From positions 3,840-50,266 of the forward strand of contig CAJOFD010000013.1 of the NCBI GenBank assembly GCA_905233585.1: a stretch of 46,427 nucleotides of DNA, given 5' to 3'. The stretch comes from an uncultured Bacteroidales bacterium (GTDB lineage: Bacteria > Bacteroidota > Bacteroidia > Bacteroidales > WCHB1-69). The notes under the pieces were generated by a model, which had not been told where the DNA came from, searched no databases, and saw nothing but the letters and a program-made list of their open reading frames with translations. This document shows positions 8,397 to 18,201 of the stretch, one piece after another (within the stretch, counting starts at the first letter, position 1; every line of letters begins with the position of its first letter). The position numbers and the translations under genes were made by a program.

Positions 8397-8834
8397 TCAA
8401 AGCCCTTCAAATATCCTTATTTTATTTTTAATTTGATTATCAATTATTTGCGAACAATCATGTTGATTGTCATAACCAGACAAAACAGAATAGCATGTAC
8501 AATAGCATTTTTGTTCATCTTGTTCATCTACAATTTGTTGCACCATTTTTAGACTTTTGTTTCCCAATTCTACAACTTTGGTTTCCACCATTACTTTGCT
8601 ATAAAAACGCACCGATGCAAAGAAATCATATTCCGTATGGACAAGCACTAAATCAAGTGTTTGTAAATTCGATTTTCCCGTAATTTCTTTCAGATAATGC
8701 AATCTTCCCAAATCAAAATAAGCCGACAACACCCCATTATTGACATGATTAAAGGTATCAATATCAGTCATTCTGATTTGAATGGGCAATTTATTTTTGA
8801 AAGTATAATCTTGAACTTTTATTCTATCTGACAT
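8397..8834 (-). CDS. Acyl-CoA thioesterase, 4-hydroxybenzoyl-CoA thioesterase-like hotdog fold
   Basis: The protein probably hydrolyses an acyl-CoA or acyl-ACP thioester. The N-terminal block IRMTDIDTFNHVNNGVLSAY holds the 4HBT/YbgC family aspartate and the HVNN turn. At 145 residues it is a single hotdog domain. The substrate cannot be deduced. It starts 10 bases after the ribonucleotide reductase stop codon, so it is likely co-transcribed with nrdJ, although no metabolic link is known to me. Confidence 0.85.
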   Translation of the reverse strand: MSDRIKVQDYTFKNKLPIQIRMTDIDTFNHVNNGVLSAYFDLGRLHYLKEITGKSNLQTLDLVLVHTEYDFFASVRFYSKVMVETKVVELGNKSLKMVQQIVDEQDEQKCYCTCYSVLSGYDNQHDCSQIIDNQIKNKIRIFEGL

Positions 8835-8844
8835 AGAGCAATCA

Positions 8845-11724
8845 TCAACTGCATTTGGAATGTCCGCAGTTCATACAAGTTGCACAACCGTCTTTATAGA
8901 CAAGAGTTTCTTGCCCACATTCAGGACATGCTTGTTTTATTTTCGTACCGTCTTTGATATAGTTTTTCAAAGCCCGACTAACACCATTTTTCCATGTCAT
9001 GATATTATCATCGTCAAAACGGAGTTTGGAAACAAGGTTCACTACATTTGGAAGAGGCATACCATGACGAAGGATACCTGAAATCAGTTTTGCATAGTTC
9101 CAATATTCCTCATTGAACATTCTGGACAACCCGCACACTGTTCCATCATAACCATCATTGTCTTTAAAAAGGAAATCATATCTTGCAGGTTCTTGTCCTA
9201 TCTTTACTCGTTTTACCCAACCTTTTTTGATAGCAGGGTGAAGATAAAAAGCATCAGCTTTTCCTGTAAAAATTTCATATGGTCTATTATTGACCAAACC
9301 AACTACTGCAATCCATTCCTCATCTCTGTTGCGGAAACGGATAACATCAGCCTCTATCACTTCCGGACGTTTGGGAGCAATGCTTTCCCCAAAATCGATT
9401 GGCTTTTCAGATGATTTTTCCTTATTGCTGACAATAACACCATCGCGAGAACCTTCTCTGTAAATGGTCATGCCCTTACAGCCACATTCCCATGCTGTTT
9501 TGTATATCTCACTCACTACCGCTTCTGTTGCCGTTTCTGGAATATTGACCGTTACACTGATAGAATGGTCCACCCATTTTTGAACAGCGCCCTGCATTTT
9601 CACTTTCATTGTCCAATCAATATCATAGGCAGTGGCTTTGTTGTAAGGTGATTGAGCAATAATTTTGTTGAGTTCTTCGGTTTTCATCCCTTCAAGTTGT
9701 TCCTTTGTGTAACCTTTTGTTTTTGCCCATGTTACAAATTTGGGGTGAAGCACTTGGTATTCCTCAAAAGAATCTCCATTTTTGTCCACAAAATCAACTT
9801 TTACATTGTTATCGTTAGGATTTACTTTTCTTCTACGAGTATAGGCAATCATAAATACAGGTTCAATACCTGAAGTTGTTTGTGTACACAAACTTACACT
9901 ACCAGTAGGAGCAACTGTTAACAATGCAATATTTCTTCTGCCGTACAAACACATATCTTGATACAAAACAGGGTCTGCCTCGCGTATGCGTCTAATAAAT
10001 GGATTATTTATTTCTTTTTCCGTGTTATAAATAGAGAATTTTCCTCTTTCTTTTGCCAAATCTACTGAAGAACGATAAGCAGCAAGTGCCAATTGTTTGT
10101 GAACTTCTGTTGAGAAAGCGATAGCCTCTTCGGAGCCATAACGAATATTCATGGCTGCTAACATATCCCCTTCTGCCGTAATGCCCAATCCTGTTCTTCT
10201 GCCACGGGCGGATTTTTCTTTGATTTTCTTCCACAAATCCGTTTCAACCCGTTTAATATATTCAGCCTCAGGGTCTTTTGATATTTTCTCCAAGATTTTA
10301 TCAATCTTTTCCATTTCCAAATCTACCAAATCGTCCATCAAACGTTGGGCAATAGCGACATGTGATTTGAATTTTTCAAAATTGAATGATGCCTGTGGGG
10401 TAAATGGATTTTCCACATAACTATACAAGTTAATAGCCGTCAATCGGCAACTATCGTATGGACAAAGTGGAATTTCACCACAAGGGTTGGTAGATACACT
10501 TTCAAAACCATGTTCTGGATAACAATCCGGAATGGATTCATTGTGAATAGTATCCCAAAACAAGACTCCCGGTTCTGCCGATTTCCACGCATTGTGAATA
10601 ATTTTATTCCACAAATTACGTGCATTTACTTCTTTTTTCACCAATGGCTTTGACGAATTTATCGGATATTGTTGTACGTATGGAGTATCATTTTTAACAC
10701 AACGCATAAATTCATCATCAATTTTTACAGAAATATTGGCACCTGTTATTTTCCCTTGTTCCAATTTTGCATCAATAAAACTTTCTACATCAGGGTGTTT
10801 AATGGAAATACTCAACATCAAGGCACCTCTACGCCCGCCTTGAGCCACCTCACGGGTAGAATTTGAATAACGTTCCATAAAAGGAACAATACCTGTCGAT
10901 GTTAAAGCACTATTGTGCACCAAACTGCCTTCTGGACGAATGTGCGACAAATCATGTCCAACTCCGCCCCTACGTTTCATCAACTGCACTTGTTCTTCAT
11001 CGGTTTTCATTATGGCTCCATAAGAATCGGAATTGTTTCCATTGCCGATAACAAAACAATTGGACAAAGAGGCTATTTGATAAGAATTGCCAATGCCAAA
11101 CATAGGACTACCCTGCGGAACGATATATTGGAAATTTTTGAGTAATTGATTGATTTGTACTTCTTCTAATGGGTTGGGGTATTTTCTTTCTATGCGTGCA
11201 AATTCACTGGAAAGACGTCTATGCATATCATCTGGCGTAAGTTCACACAAATTGCCTTCCATATCACGCAAAGCATATTTGTTCATCCAAACATTGGCAA
11301 CCATCGTATCGCCATCAAAATATTTTGTCGTTTCTTCCAGAACCTCTTCGGCTGTATATCTTTTGTCTGAAGAATACACCATTCGGTGGTAGAATTTATC
11401 GTCTGTTGCTTCCTCTTCTTCTATGGCTTGCTCTGCTTGTGGTGCCACAGGTGCCACTGCAATAGGCTCAGAAACAGGTACAGATGCTGTTGATGGTGCC
11501 GCAGCAGGTTCAACAACTGCTGATGACGGAATCGGTTCAACATCAGGCATAACCGTATGATGAATAGCAGTAGCCATCTTCGGACGTGTAGCCTTTCTTG
11601 TGGATAATAAACTTTCTGCCATTCTATCAACAGACAAAGTATCTGCTGAAGAAAAAATACTTAATGTGTCTTTCGGGTCTTCTTCCCGACTACCCAAACC
11701 AAAAAGATCTCTAAAAAAATCCAT
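8845..11724 (-). CDS. nrdJ: Adenosylcobalamin-dependent (class II) ribonucleoside-diphosphate reductase
   Basis: The enzyme reduces ribonucleotides to deoxyribonucleotides using coenzyme B12. NPCGE holds the thiyl-radical cysteine (about residue 415 from the ATG). The redox pair is the cysteine 11 residues later in YDSCRL and the one in LSNCFVIG (about 223). GTTSGIEPVF-like TTSGIEPVFMI is present. A C-terminal zinc ribbon (CPECG and CATCMNCG) matches the NrdJ tail. Residues about 60-110 form an insertion rich in Pro, Ala, Val and Glu, which looks like a disordered linker between a short N-terminal segment and the ATP-cone-like region. The frame also reaches a TTG two codons upstream, but ATG 11724 is preferred. 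I see no cobalamin riboswitch in the upstream gap. Confidence 0.95.
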   Translation of the reverse strand: MDFFRDLFGLGSREEDPKDTLSIFSSADTLSVDRMAESLLSTRKATRPKMATAIHHTVMPDVEPIPSSAVVEPAAAPSTASVPVSEPIAVAPVAPQAEQAIEEEEATDDKFYHRMVYSSDKRYTAEEVLEETTKYFDGDTMVANVWMNKYALRDMEGNLCELTPDDMHRRLSSEFARIERKYPNPLEEVQINQLLKNFQYIVPQGSPMFGIGNSYQIASLSNCFVIGNGNNSDSYGAIMKTDEEQVQLMKRRGGVGHDLSHIRPEGSLVHNSALTSTGIVPFMERYSNSTREVAQGGRRGALMLSISIKHPDVESFIDAKLEQGKITGANISVKIDDEFMRCVKNDTPYVQQYPINSSKPLVKKEVNARNLWNKIIHNAWKSAEPGVLFWDTIHNESIPDCYPEHGFESVSTNPCGEIPLCPYDSCRLTAINLYSYVENPFTPQASFNFEKFKSHVAIAQRLMDDLVDLEMEKIDKILEKISKDPEAEYIKRVETDLWKKIKEKSARGRRTGLGITAEGDMLAAMNIRYGSEEAIAFSTEVHKQLALAAYRSSVDLAKERGKFSIYNTEKEINNPFIRRIREADPVLYQDMCLYGRRNIALLTVAPTGSVSLCTQTTSGIEPVFMIAYTRRRKVNPNDNNVKVDFVDKNGDSFEEYQVLHPKFVTWAKTKGYTKEQLEGMKTEELNKIIAQSPYNKATAYDIDWTMKVKMQGAVQKWVDHSISVTVNIPETATEAVVSEIYKTAWECGCKGMTIYREGSRDGVIVSNKEKSSEKPIDFGESIAPKRPEVIEADVIRFRNRDEEWIAVVGLVNNRPYEIFTGKADAFYLHPAIKKGWVKRVKIGQEPARYDFLFKDNDGYDGTVCGLSRMFNEEYWNYAKLISGILRHGMPLPNVVNLVSKLRFDDDNIMTWKNGVSRALKNYIKDGTKIKQACPECGQETLVYKDGCATCMNCGHSKCS

Positions 11725-11841
11725 GTACAATTACTCGTTATAAAAAATTCAAAAAAATATCTTTGTTCAATGATTAAAAATATAGAATAAACTATTTTTC
11801 AGCACATTGACTAAAACCTTCTATACCTTTAAATACAAATG

Positions 11842-11849
11842 CAAAGATA
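11842..11849 (-). promoter_or_regulatory. -7 element TATCTTTG for nrdJ
   Basis: The plus strand CAAAGATA is TATCTTTG on the minus strand, about 118 bases before the nrdJ ATG. The rest of the 294-base gap (11725-12018) is AT-rich. I see no further gene, no cobalamin riboswitch and no convincing terminator for the glycosyltransferase gene that ends at 12019 beyond loose A/T runs. Confidence 0.6.
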
Positions 11850-12018
11850 ATAGACTTTTGCTGTTATTTCAAAATTTCAGCAAGAAATAATTAACAAATT
11901 TTAGTTATTATTTAATATAACAAAACAACTGTATATCTGTTGATTATAACAATATTTTTGTTGTTTTAGAACCATTTTTGAGTTAAACTTCTAAAAAAAA
12001 CAGAAAATACAACAAAAA

Positions 12019-13974
12019 TTATCGACCTGCCTCTTTAAAGGTCTTTATCATGGCTTGCAAATCATTTAATACACGATAATCTTTTGCATAAAAACTATTG
12101 ATTTGTACTATCAAATCCGGATCTGTTACATGCAAATGTTCAGAAAAAGCAAGCACACCTTGTTTTATGGCAGGCAAATCGGCATTTCTATCAATAGATC
12201 CAGAAAGATAGCCTATCCATGTTTTCTTTCCCAACAAGCAAGCAAAAATATTTTTCACATACTTCCCTTTGTTTTTCACCGCCCACACATTCACAACAAA
12301 AGTGCAAAGCAAAAATAAGGAAACGGCAATATCGAACAGTCTTTTTTTTATACGATTATCCTTATTGCCAATGGAATTAATGTTCATTGCATATACTTCT
12401 CCTGAAGTACTAATAGAATGGCTACCTATGATATAATTGCCGTTTTCCGGAGCAATTTTATAATCCAAATTGGCAGAACTAAGAGTAGTCATTAAATTGA
12501 TAATCTGCTTAATCGAAAAATTCTGTTCACAAAACACCAACTCACCTATTTTATAGACATCAATTATCTCATTCAATTGTCCGATATGACCGATGAAATT
12601 TTTATTGGGTTTTTCTTCTTCCAAATAATATACATAACCGATAAAATCTGCAGTATAATTGACTTTTCTGAGCAAATTGTCCACACGAACAACAGATTGT
12701 TCATCTCCGATAATCAAAATACGGTGCCGAACATTATCTGCAAGCGGATAATTTTTAAGATGTAATTTTCCCACAATGGCTCTCAAAAGAAAAGTTACCA
12801 CAAAAGTCCAACCAATACCCAACAATAATACGGCTCTTGAAAAACGCCACTGCTCACTCATCAATGCATATATCAATAACAAGACAATGGCACCCGTTAC
12901 AACTCCTTTGCTAACTTTTTGCACATTGATAGGTATTTTATAACCCTTGTTAAAAAATATGCACAACACCCATACAAAAGCATAGATGGGTAAGATAATA
13001 TAAAGAAAAATATTGGAATATTGTTCATTTGCAGGCATAATACGAGCATGCCAATAAAAAGCACAGACCAATAAGCCCCCATAGATAAACAAAAAATCAA
13101 TAAATGGCATCAATAACTTTAAAATCACTCGCTTGACTATTGCCAATGCCGCCCGAAGACAAATGGCCAAACTGATGAGGAAATTGAACAATTTGGCATT
13201 ATTGGCAGAAAAATGTTTTTGAGCAAAAATCTGCATGGCCTTATAAAAAACAATAACATAATTGATACTGCTTTTTTTCGTGCTTTCGCCTTTGTAGTGT
13301 ATAATTCTTGTTTGCGGAAAATAATAATTGTCATACCCCCCTTGCATTATGCGATAAGAAAGGTCTATATCTTCCCCATACATAAAATAGTCTTCATCTA
13401 ACAAACCGACTTTATCCAAAGCACTCTTGCGCAAAAGCATAAATGCACCCGATAGCACCTCCACCTTATTTATTTCATCTTCATCCAAATAAGTCAAATG
13501 ATATTTGCCGAAACGCTTAGACTTTTTAAACAAAGCAGACAAACCGAATATTTTATAGAAAGCCACACTCGGAATAGGTAAACTGCGTTTCGATTCGGGA
13601 AGAAACTTCCCCTTGCCGTCCACCATTTTCACCCCTAGTGCCCCACATTGCGGGTGTTCGTCCATAAAAGCAAGTACCTTTTCAAAGGTATCGGGTTCTA
13701 CAACCGTATCAGGGTTCAACAACAAAACATACTCGCCACGACTCATACGAATAGCTTGATTGTTGGCTTTGGAAAAACCTAAATTTTTTGTATTGGCAAT
13801 CAATTTCACCTGTGGAAAACGCCGTTTTACCATCTCTACAGAATTATCCACAGAATTATTATCAACCACAAACACCTCCGCATCAATATTGTCTATGGCT
13901 CGATAGACCGACCGGAGACATTGCTCTAAAAAATAGGCAACATTGTAATTGACAATAATAATACTGATTTTCAT
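12019..13974 (-). CDS. Fusion of GT2 glycosyltransferase with a membrane sugar-transferase-like module
   Basis: Residues about 1-270 are a GT-A family 2 glycosyltransferase: SIIIVNYN start, VVDNNS, LLNPDTVV in the DXD position and YGEDIDLSYR. Next come about five membrane segments (residues 275-415). A Rossmann-like region (HRILIIGDEQS onward) resembles the CoA/NAD-binding part of WcaJ-type polyprenyl-phosphate sugar transferases. The end reads KRLFDIAVSLFLL, like the start of the catalytic bacterial sugar transferase domain, but only about 100 residues remain, so that domain looks reduced. It probably adds a sugar to a lipid-linked surface glycan. ATG 13974 (MKISIIIVNYN) is preferred over a start ten codons upstream; it lies 4 bases after the acyltransferase stop. 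Confidence 0.8.
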   Translation of the reverse strand: MKISIIIVNYNVAYFLEQCLRSVYRAIDNIDAEVFVVDNNSVDNSVEMVKRRFPQVKLIANTKNLGFSKANNQAIRMSRGEYVLLLNPDTVVEPDTFEKVLAFMDEHPQCGALGVKMVDGKGKFLPESKRSLPIPSVAFYKIFGLSALFKKSKRFGKYHLTYLDEDEINKVEVLSGAFMLLRKSALDKVGLLDEDYFMYGEDIDLSYRIMQGGYDNYYFPQTRIIHYKGESTKKSSINYVIVFYKAMQIFAQKHFSANNAKLFNFLISLAICLRAALAIVKRVILKLLMPFIDFLFIYGGLLVCAFYWHARIMPANEQYSNIFLYIILPIYAFVWVLCIFFNKGYKIPINVQKVSKGVVTGAIVLLLIYALMSEQWRFSRAVLLLGIGWTFVVTFLLRAIVGKLHLKNYPLADNVRHRILIIGDEQSVVRVDNLLRKVNYTADFIGYVYYLEEEKPNKNFIGHIGQLNEIIDVYKIGELVFCEQNFSIKQIINLMTTLSSANLDYKIAPENGNYIIGSHSISTSGEVYAMNINSIGNKDNRIKKRLFDIAVSLFLLCTFVVNVWAVKNKGKYVKNIFACLLGKKTWIGYLSGSIDRNADLPAIKQGVLAFSEHLHVTDPDLIVQINSFYAKDYRVLNDLQAMIKTFKEAGR

Positions 13975-13978
13975 ATTT

Positions 13979-15115
13979 TCACAAAAAACTTGCAAAGATA
14001 GCATTTTTATTTTTACCGCTCCGTCCTCCGGTGAGCAAAGCGGTAGTGCGGGGAAATATGCGTACCATTATGGCATACAATATCACACAGACAAACACCG
14101 GAACAATGAGTTCTGCAACATAAACAATCCAAAAATGCAATGGTGTATTGCTAACATTTCCCCCAAAGGGATAAACAAGCAAGTAATATATTATGGTCGG
14201 GTGCAGCACAAATAGCAGAAAATTACTGTTTGCTATCCATTCAACAGGTTTTAACCTTTGGCGTTCAACTATTTTTGACGCTATTTGCCATGTTGGAACT
14301 ACAGCTACAATACTGAATAATTTTTCGAAGAGAATAATATAATGTCCACCTGTCATACATTGCCATACATGAACTACCAACAATAGTATTGTTAATAAGG
14401 CACTTAACCATATCGGAATTTTTCGTACAATATTGATTATATTTTTGTTGTGTATGCCCCAATAGGCTCCCACGCTAAAAAACAGCAAAGCCGAAGGGAA
14501 ACGCATAAAGATGAGGTGCCAATTGTCTGGCCATGGCATAAGATAAAAAACAGTAAACAACAACAACAACACATATGAGCGTCTGTTTTTCAACAGCAAA
14601 TGCAACAGAGGTGAAAGTAGGCATACTATCATCAAATCACGTAAAAACCACAATTGAAAAGCCTTTGGCATACCCTGATAACCTTCGCCCCAGCCAACGA
14701 CCACATCAACTATATTTGGCAGCGTAAAAGTATCACGTGCAATCCAATCGGCATGTCCTTGCCAAACAACAACACCCATTTGAAAAGCCCAAACAAAATA
14801 ATTCCAAAAAATATAAGGAACCAGTAGGGTCAGTACTCGTTTTTTTATCTTTGCCCAATAAGCCTCCATAGAAAAAATATCAGGCTTTCGGAAAAAGAAA
14901 TATCCGGATATGATAAAAAACATGGGCACCGCCACTCTTACTATGGTACGGGTAATATAATAAAATATGGCAGAAAGCCCGTCTTGTGGCATTGATGTCA
15001 ATAGCGTCGTATCAGTATGAATCAACACTATTAGTAGCATCAACGGATAGCGAAGCCATTCCACGGTACGGGACAATAAACTGTCTTGTTCAATGTACGT
15101 TGTTTTTATTTGCAT
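13979..15115 (-). CDS. Acyltransferase 3 family membrane protein
   Basis: This is an integral membrane O-acyltransferase of the OatA/WecH type with about ten hydrophobic segments in 378 residues. The N-terminal block RYPLMLLIVLIHTDT contains the conserved histidine, and VAVPMFFIISGYFFFRK is the typical second signature. Such enzymes transfer acetyl or other acyl groups to sugars of peptidoglycan, O-antigen or capsule. The directly following glycosyltransferase gene (4-base gap) suggests both modify the same glycan, which is an inference. The start is 24 bases downstream of the YfcC-type gene's stop, so the three may share a transcript. Confidence 0.88.
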   Translation of the reverse strand: MQIKTTYIEQDSLLSRTVEWLRYPLMLLIVLIHTDTTLLTSMPQDGLSAIFYYITRTIVRVAVPMFFIISGYFFFRKPDIFSMEAYWAKIKKRVLTLLVPYIFWNYFVWAFQMGVVVWQGHADWIARDTFTLPNIVDVVVGWGEGYQGMPKAFQLWFLRDLMIVCLLSPLLHLLLKNRRSYVLLLLFTVFYLMPWPDNWHLIFMRFPSALLFFSVGAYWGIHNKNIINIVRKIPIWLSALLTILLLVVHVWQCMTGGHYIILFEKLFSIVAVVPTWQIASKIVERQRLKPVEWIANSNFLLFVLHPTIIYYLLVYPFGGNVSNTPLHFWIVYVAELIVPVFVCVILYAIMVRIFPRTTALLTGGRSGKNKNAIFASFL

Positions 15116-15139
15116 ATCAAATACATTATCAATAAAGGA

Positions 15140-16756
15140 CTAAAATCCGTTAAAAGAGAAATACAATGTTGGCAACAGCAACAAAAATCCTACAACTATC
15201 AAAAACAAAATGAATTTCCATATCCATTTCACCCAAACAGAATATGGAATTTTAGCAGCGCCAAGACAACCTAACAATACACCAGAAGCAGGGGTTATCA
15301 TATTGGTAATACCATCGCCGAACTGAAATGCCAATACCATTGTTTGTCGGGAAATATGCAGCATATCAGCAAATTCAGCCATCATAGGAATTGTCAATGC
15401 CGCTTTTGCCGAACCTGACGGAATGATTAAATTCAACAAATTCTGAAAAACAAACATTACACTCAATGAACCGAATTTTCCTGCATCTTGCATAGCATTG
15501 CTCATCGCATACAAAATGGTATCGATTATTTTTCCGTCTTGCAAAATGACAATAATACCACCCGCCAAACCGACAATAAGAGCCGCACTCATAATATCTT
15601 TGCAACCCTCTAGAAACAATTGGAATATTTTATCCAAAGAACACGAATAGGCAATACCCGCGCAAATACCCATAATAAAAAACAATGTTGCAATTTCCAT
15701 GACATACCATTGATAACCTAAAACTCCGACTATCAATGCGAAAATGGAAAACAACAAGAGATTAAGAATAAAATAATGAATATTTTTTCTCAAACACACA
15801 AAACTTATCACAAAAAACAAAGCGGTCAAAACAGGAATTATAGGCAGAGCATACGCGTTTTTTCCTAATACTATTGTCGTAATGGGTTCAAAGAAAGAGA
15901 CAACAACAAAAACAACAGTTAAAAACAACCACACGATCCATGCTGACAATGAAGCCCGTTGAACCGTTTCGGGTTCATTATTTGCGACTGTCGTTTGTTG
16001 TGTTTTTTCTCTCCACAAATTATCCCATTGATACATCGGAGAAAACTCCGGATTCTTTTTTACCTTCTTGGCATACCACACTACGAAACAAATACCCGCA
16101 AAAGTAAAAACAAGCCAACAAACAAAACGATAGCCCAACCCTGAAAATGTAGGCAATTGTGCCAAACCTTGGGCTATGCCTATTGTAAACGGATTCAACA
16201 TTGCACCCGCAAAACCGACATGTGCAGCCAAATAGCACATGCTTATACCAACAATTGAATCATAGCCCATTGAGAGAGCTATCGGCACAAATATCATCGT
16301 AAATGCTATTGTCTCTTCACTCATACCAAAAATGGCACCAAACAGACTAAACATAATCATGATAAGAGTAATAATCAACATATTTATGTCAATACGGGCA
16401 AAAACCTTTCGTTGTTGCAAACCTTGCATACGTTTCAAAAAAGCATTCACCCCAACCATTATTGCATTGGTGTAATTGAATATCCAAAAAGCACCGCCTA
16501 TGAGAAAGATAAAAATAATAATATTTGACGTTTTGACAAAACCTTTGAAAAACGCTGAAAATATTTGCCATGTTTGAGGTTGTGATGACACTCTATGATA
16601 CGAATCAGGGACGACAAATTCTTTTGTTTCCCCGTCTATTTCCACCGTTTGACGGACAAATTCGCCACCCGGAATTACCCATGTACAAATGGCAACAAAA
16701 ATAATAACACAAAATACAATAGTGAATGTACTCGGAATTTTTGGCTTGTTTTTCAT
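15140..16756 (-). CDS. YfcC/DcuC-family membrane carrier
   Basis: The protein is a 538-residue carrier with about 12 or 13 membrane segments. It matches the YfcC branch of the C4-dicarboxylate anaerobic carrier superfamily: an N-terminal PSTFTIVFCVIIF segment, TWVIPGGEF shortly after, FFKGFVKTSNIIIFIFLIGG, and the later ALIVGLAGGIIVILQDG and IIPSGSAKAAL blocks. Members are predicted to move amino acids, peptides or short carboxylates, and the substrate is not identifiable. A promoter at 16775-16782 sits just upstream, giving a leader of only a dozen bases. Confidence 0.85.
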   Translation of the reverse strand: MKNKPKIPSTFTIVFCVIIFVAICTWVIPGGEFVRQTVEIDGETKEFVVPDSYHRVSSQPQTWQIFSAFFKGFVKTSNIIIFIFLIGGAFWIFNYTNAIMVGVNAFLKRMQGLQQRKVFARIDINMLIITLIMIMFSLFGAIFGMSEETIAFTMIFVPIALSMGYDSIVGISMCYLAAHVGFAGAMLNPFTIGIAQGLAQLPTFSGLGYRFVCWLVFTFAGICFVVWYAKKVKKNPEFSPMYQWDNLWREKTQQTTVANNEPETVQRASLSAWIVWLFLTVVFVVVSFFEPITTIVLGKNAYALPIIPVLTALFFVISFVCLRKNIHYFILNLLLFSIFALIVGVLGYQWYVMEIATLFFIMGICAGIAYSCSLDKIFQLFLEGCKDIMSAALIVGLAGGIIVILQDGKIIDTILYAMSNAMQDAGKFGSLSVMFVFQNLLNLIIPSGSAKAALTIPMMAEFADMLHISRQTMVLAFQFGDGITNMITPASGVLLGCLGAAKIPYSVWVKWIWKFILFLIVVGFLLLLPTLYFSFNGF

Positions 16757-16774
16757 TATCTGTTCTAAATTCTA

Positions 16775-16782
16775 CAAAGATA
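16775..16782 (-). promoter_or_regulatory. -7 element TATCTTTG for the YfcC-type gene
   Basis: The plus strand CAAAGATA reads TATCTTTG on the minus strand, 19 bases upstream of the ATG at 16756, so the 5' leader is very short. Confidence 0.65.
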
Positions 16783-16855
16783 ATACTTTTTTCTGCGTTG
16801 TTATTAACTATATTTTCACCTCAATCTTTATATACTTCACATCGAAGACAAAAAA

Positions 16856-18025
16856 CTACTTCCGTTCTGCCACCAGCCTAAAACCAACCGTATTGTAGGC
16901 AGAAGAAGCCTTTCGACCTTCACCCCTAAACGAGGCTTTGCAACTCGAAGCATTAGCATACCAAGAACCACCTCTAATAACATTTACACTTTGACCTTTT
17001 TCTGCCCCATTTTGAGCAATCTCCACACTTGCTGACCATTCCCAGCAATTGCCGCACATATTGTAACAACCACACCAAGAAACACCCTCAGGATAAGCAT
17101 CTACAGCACAAGTATTTCCACCTGCATCATTTATTGCCGTAAAAATATCCGTATAAATAAATCCCAAATAATTGGTATGATCCACCCAACCTGAAACACC
17201 GCCATTTGCATTGACATAAATAATATCCGAAATCTTATCTTGTTCACCATATCGCGTTGAATTAGAATTGTTATAAGTAGCCAATTGGTTGGGATTTTTC
17301 AATACTTCCGCTGCAATAACGGCATTATAATTGAATTTTGAAACAAGTACCCCATTTGTATAAGATGCTTCTGCTGTATTTCCCCATGGATATACCAATC
17401 TTTCATTGCCAGTGGCAGCATATTCCCATTCTGCACTATAAGGAAGACGAAATGTCCAACCATCTGTTTGGGCACTCAACCATTGACAATAACTTTCGGC
17501 TTGTGAGCAAGAAATCCACAAAACAGGATGTTTTTCCCTACCCGCTGGTATTTCATTGCCATTCCAATACTTTGGAGCGGCAACTCCCGTTGCATCAATA
17601 TATTCTTTCCATTCCGCATTAGTAACGGCAAATTTGCCTATCCAATATAGTCTACTAATATCTACAGTTTCTCCGCCTGCTACATTGGAAGATGTTGACA
17701 AAAAAGTATAACTTCCATTGGTTTCTATTCGAATAAAATTATCCAAACTATCATCTGCTTTTTTGGCAAAAATTGCTGTATAAACAGCATCTCTTTCAAC
17801 AATAATTCTTCGTGGATTGATGGTATCACCATCGTCCCACTTTTCAAATTTGTAACCATCGTTGACAGTAACCCGCAATGTTATACTTGTTCCTTTAGCG
17901 TATGTGCCTCCACCTGCAACCGTACCCCACGCATCATTGTTGGATTTCACCGTAATAGAAAACTCCTTTTTACAAGCCGTAAAAAACAACAAGCCTACCA
18001 CCAAAAATAATGTTAATCTTTTCAT
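16856..18025 (-). CDS. Lipoprotein with InlB-type repeat and FGE/SUMF1-like domain
   Basis: The type II signal peptide ends in FTAC with the lipidated Cys18. Residues about 22-92 match a divergent InlB B-repeat domain (SITVKSNNDAWGTVAGGG, FEKWDDGD, YTAIF). Residues about 105-389 have the formylglycine-generating-enzyme/sulfatase-modifying-factor fold: IGKFAVTNAEWKEY, FRLPYSAEWEYAA, PWGN, CGNCWEWS, IRGGSWY and a C-terminal NTVGFRLVAE. True FGE activity needs a specific cysteine pair, which I cannot confirm, so it may be a binding protein with this fold. It should sit on the cell surface or in the periplasm. The window's left-edge gene encodes a very similar N-terminus. Confidence 0.88.
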   Translation of the reverse strand: MKRLTLFLVVGLLFFTACKKEFSITVKSNNDAWGTVAGGGTYAKGTSITLRVTVNDGYKFEKWDDGDTINPRRIIVERDAVYTAIFAKKADDSLDNFIRIETNGSYTFLSTSSNVAGGETVDISRLYWIGKFAVTNAEWKEYIDATGVAAPKYWNGNEIPAGREKHPVLWISCSQAESYCQWLSAQTDGWTFRLPYSAEWEYAATGNERLVYPWGNTAEASYTNGVLVSKFNYNAVIAAEVLKNPNQLATYNNSNSTRYGEQDKISDIIYVNANGGVSGWVDHTNYLGFIYTDIFTAINDAGGNTCAVDAYPEGVSWCGCYNMCGNCWEWSASVEIAQNGAEKGQSVNVIRGGSWYANASSCKASFRGEGRKASSAYNTVGFRLVAERK

Positions 18026-18057
18026 TTGCCTATTTATTTGTATTGATTTATATTTTG

Positions 18058-18065
18058 CAAAGATA
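18058..18065 (-). promoter_or_regulatory. -7 element TATCTTTG for the FGE-type lipoprotein
   Basis: The plus strand CAAAGATA lies 33 bases upstream of the ATG at 18025. The following sequence TTTGCAAAAT then ATAAATCAA resembles the leader of the left-edge lipoprotein gene, so the two regulatory regions look paralogous. Confidence 0.65.
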
Positions 18066-18163
18066 CACTTTTATAACTTTCCAACTAGAATTTATTAACA
18101 ATCAATTTATGAAAAAAATCAAACAGGATTTTATAAAAAACGGAAAAAATCAAAAATAAATAG

Positions 18164-18171
18164 TAATTTTG
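18164..18171 (+). promoter_or_regulatory. -7 element TAATTTTG for the nucleotide cassette
   Basis: This exact TAnnTTTG match lies 31 bases upstream of the ATG at 18202 and should drive the three tightly packed genes to 19517. Confidence 0.6.
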
Positions 18172-18201
18172 TATTTTATATCAAAAATAGTATAAAGACT
18201 T

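Noticed and set aside
11725..12018. Cobalamin riboswitch upstream of the B12-dependent reductase
   Set aside because: No B12-box-like sequence or multi-helix fold is visible in the 294-base AT-rich gap.
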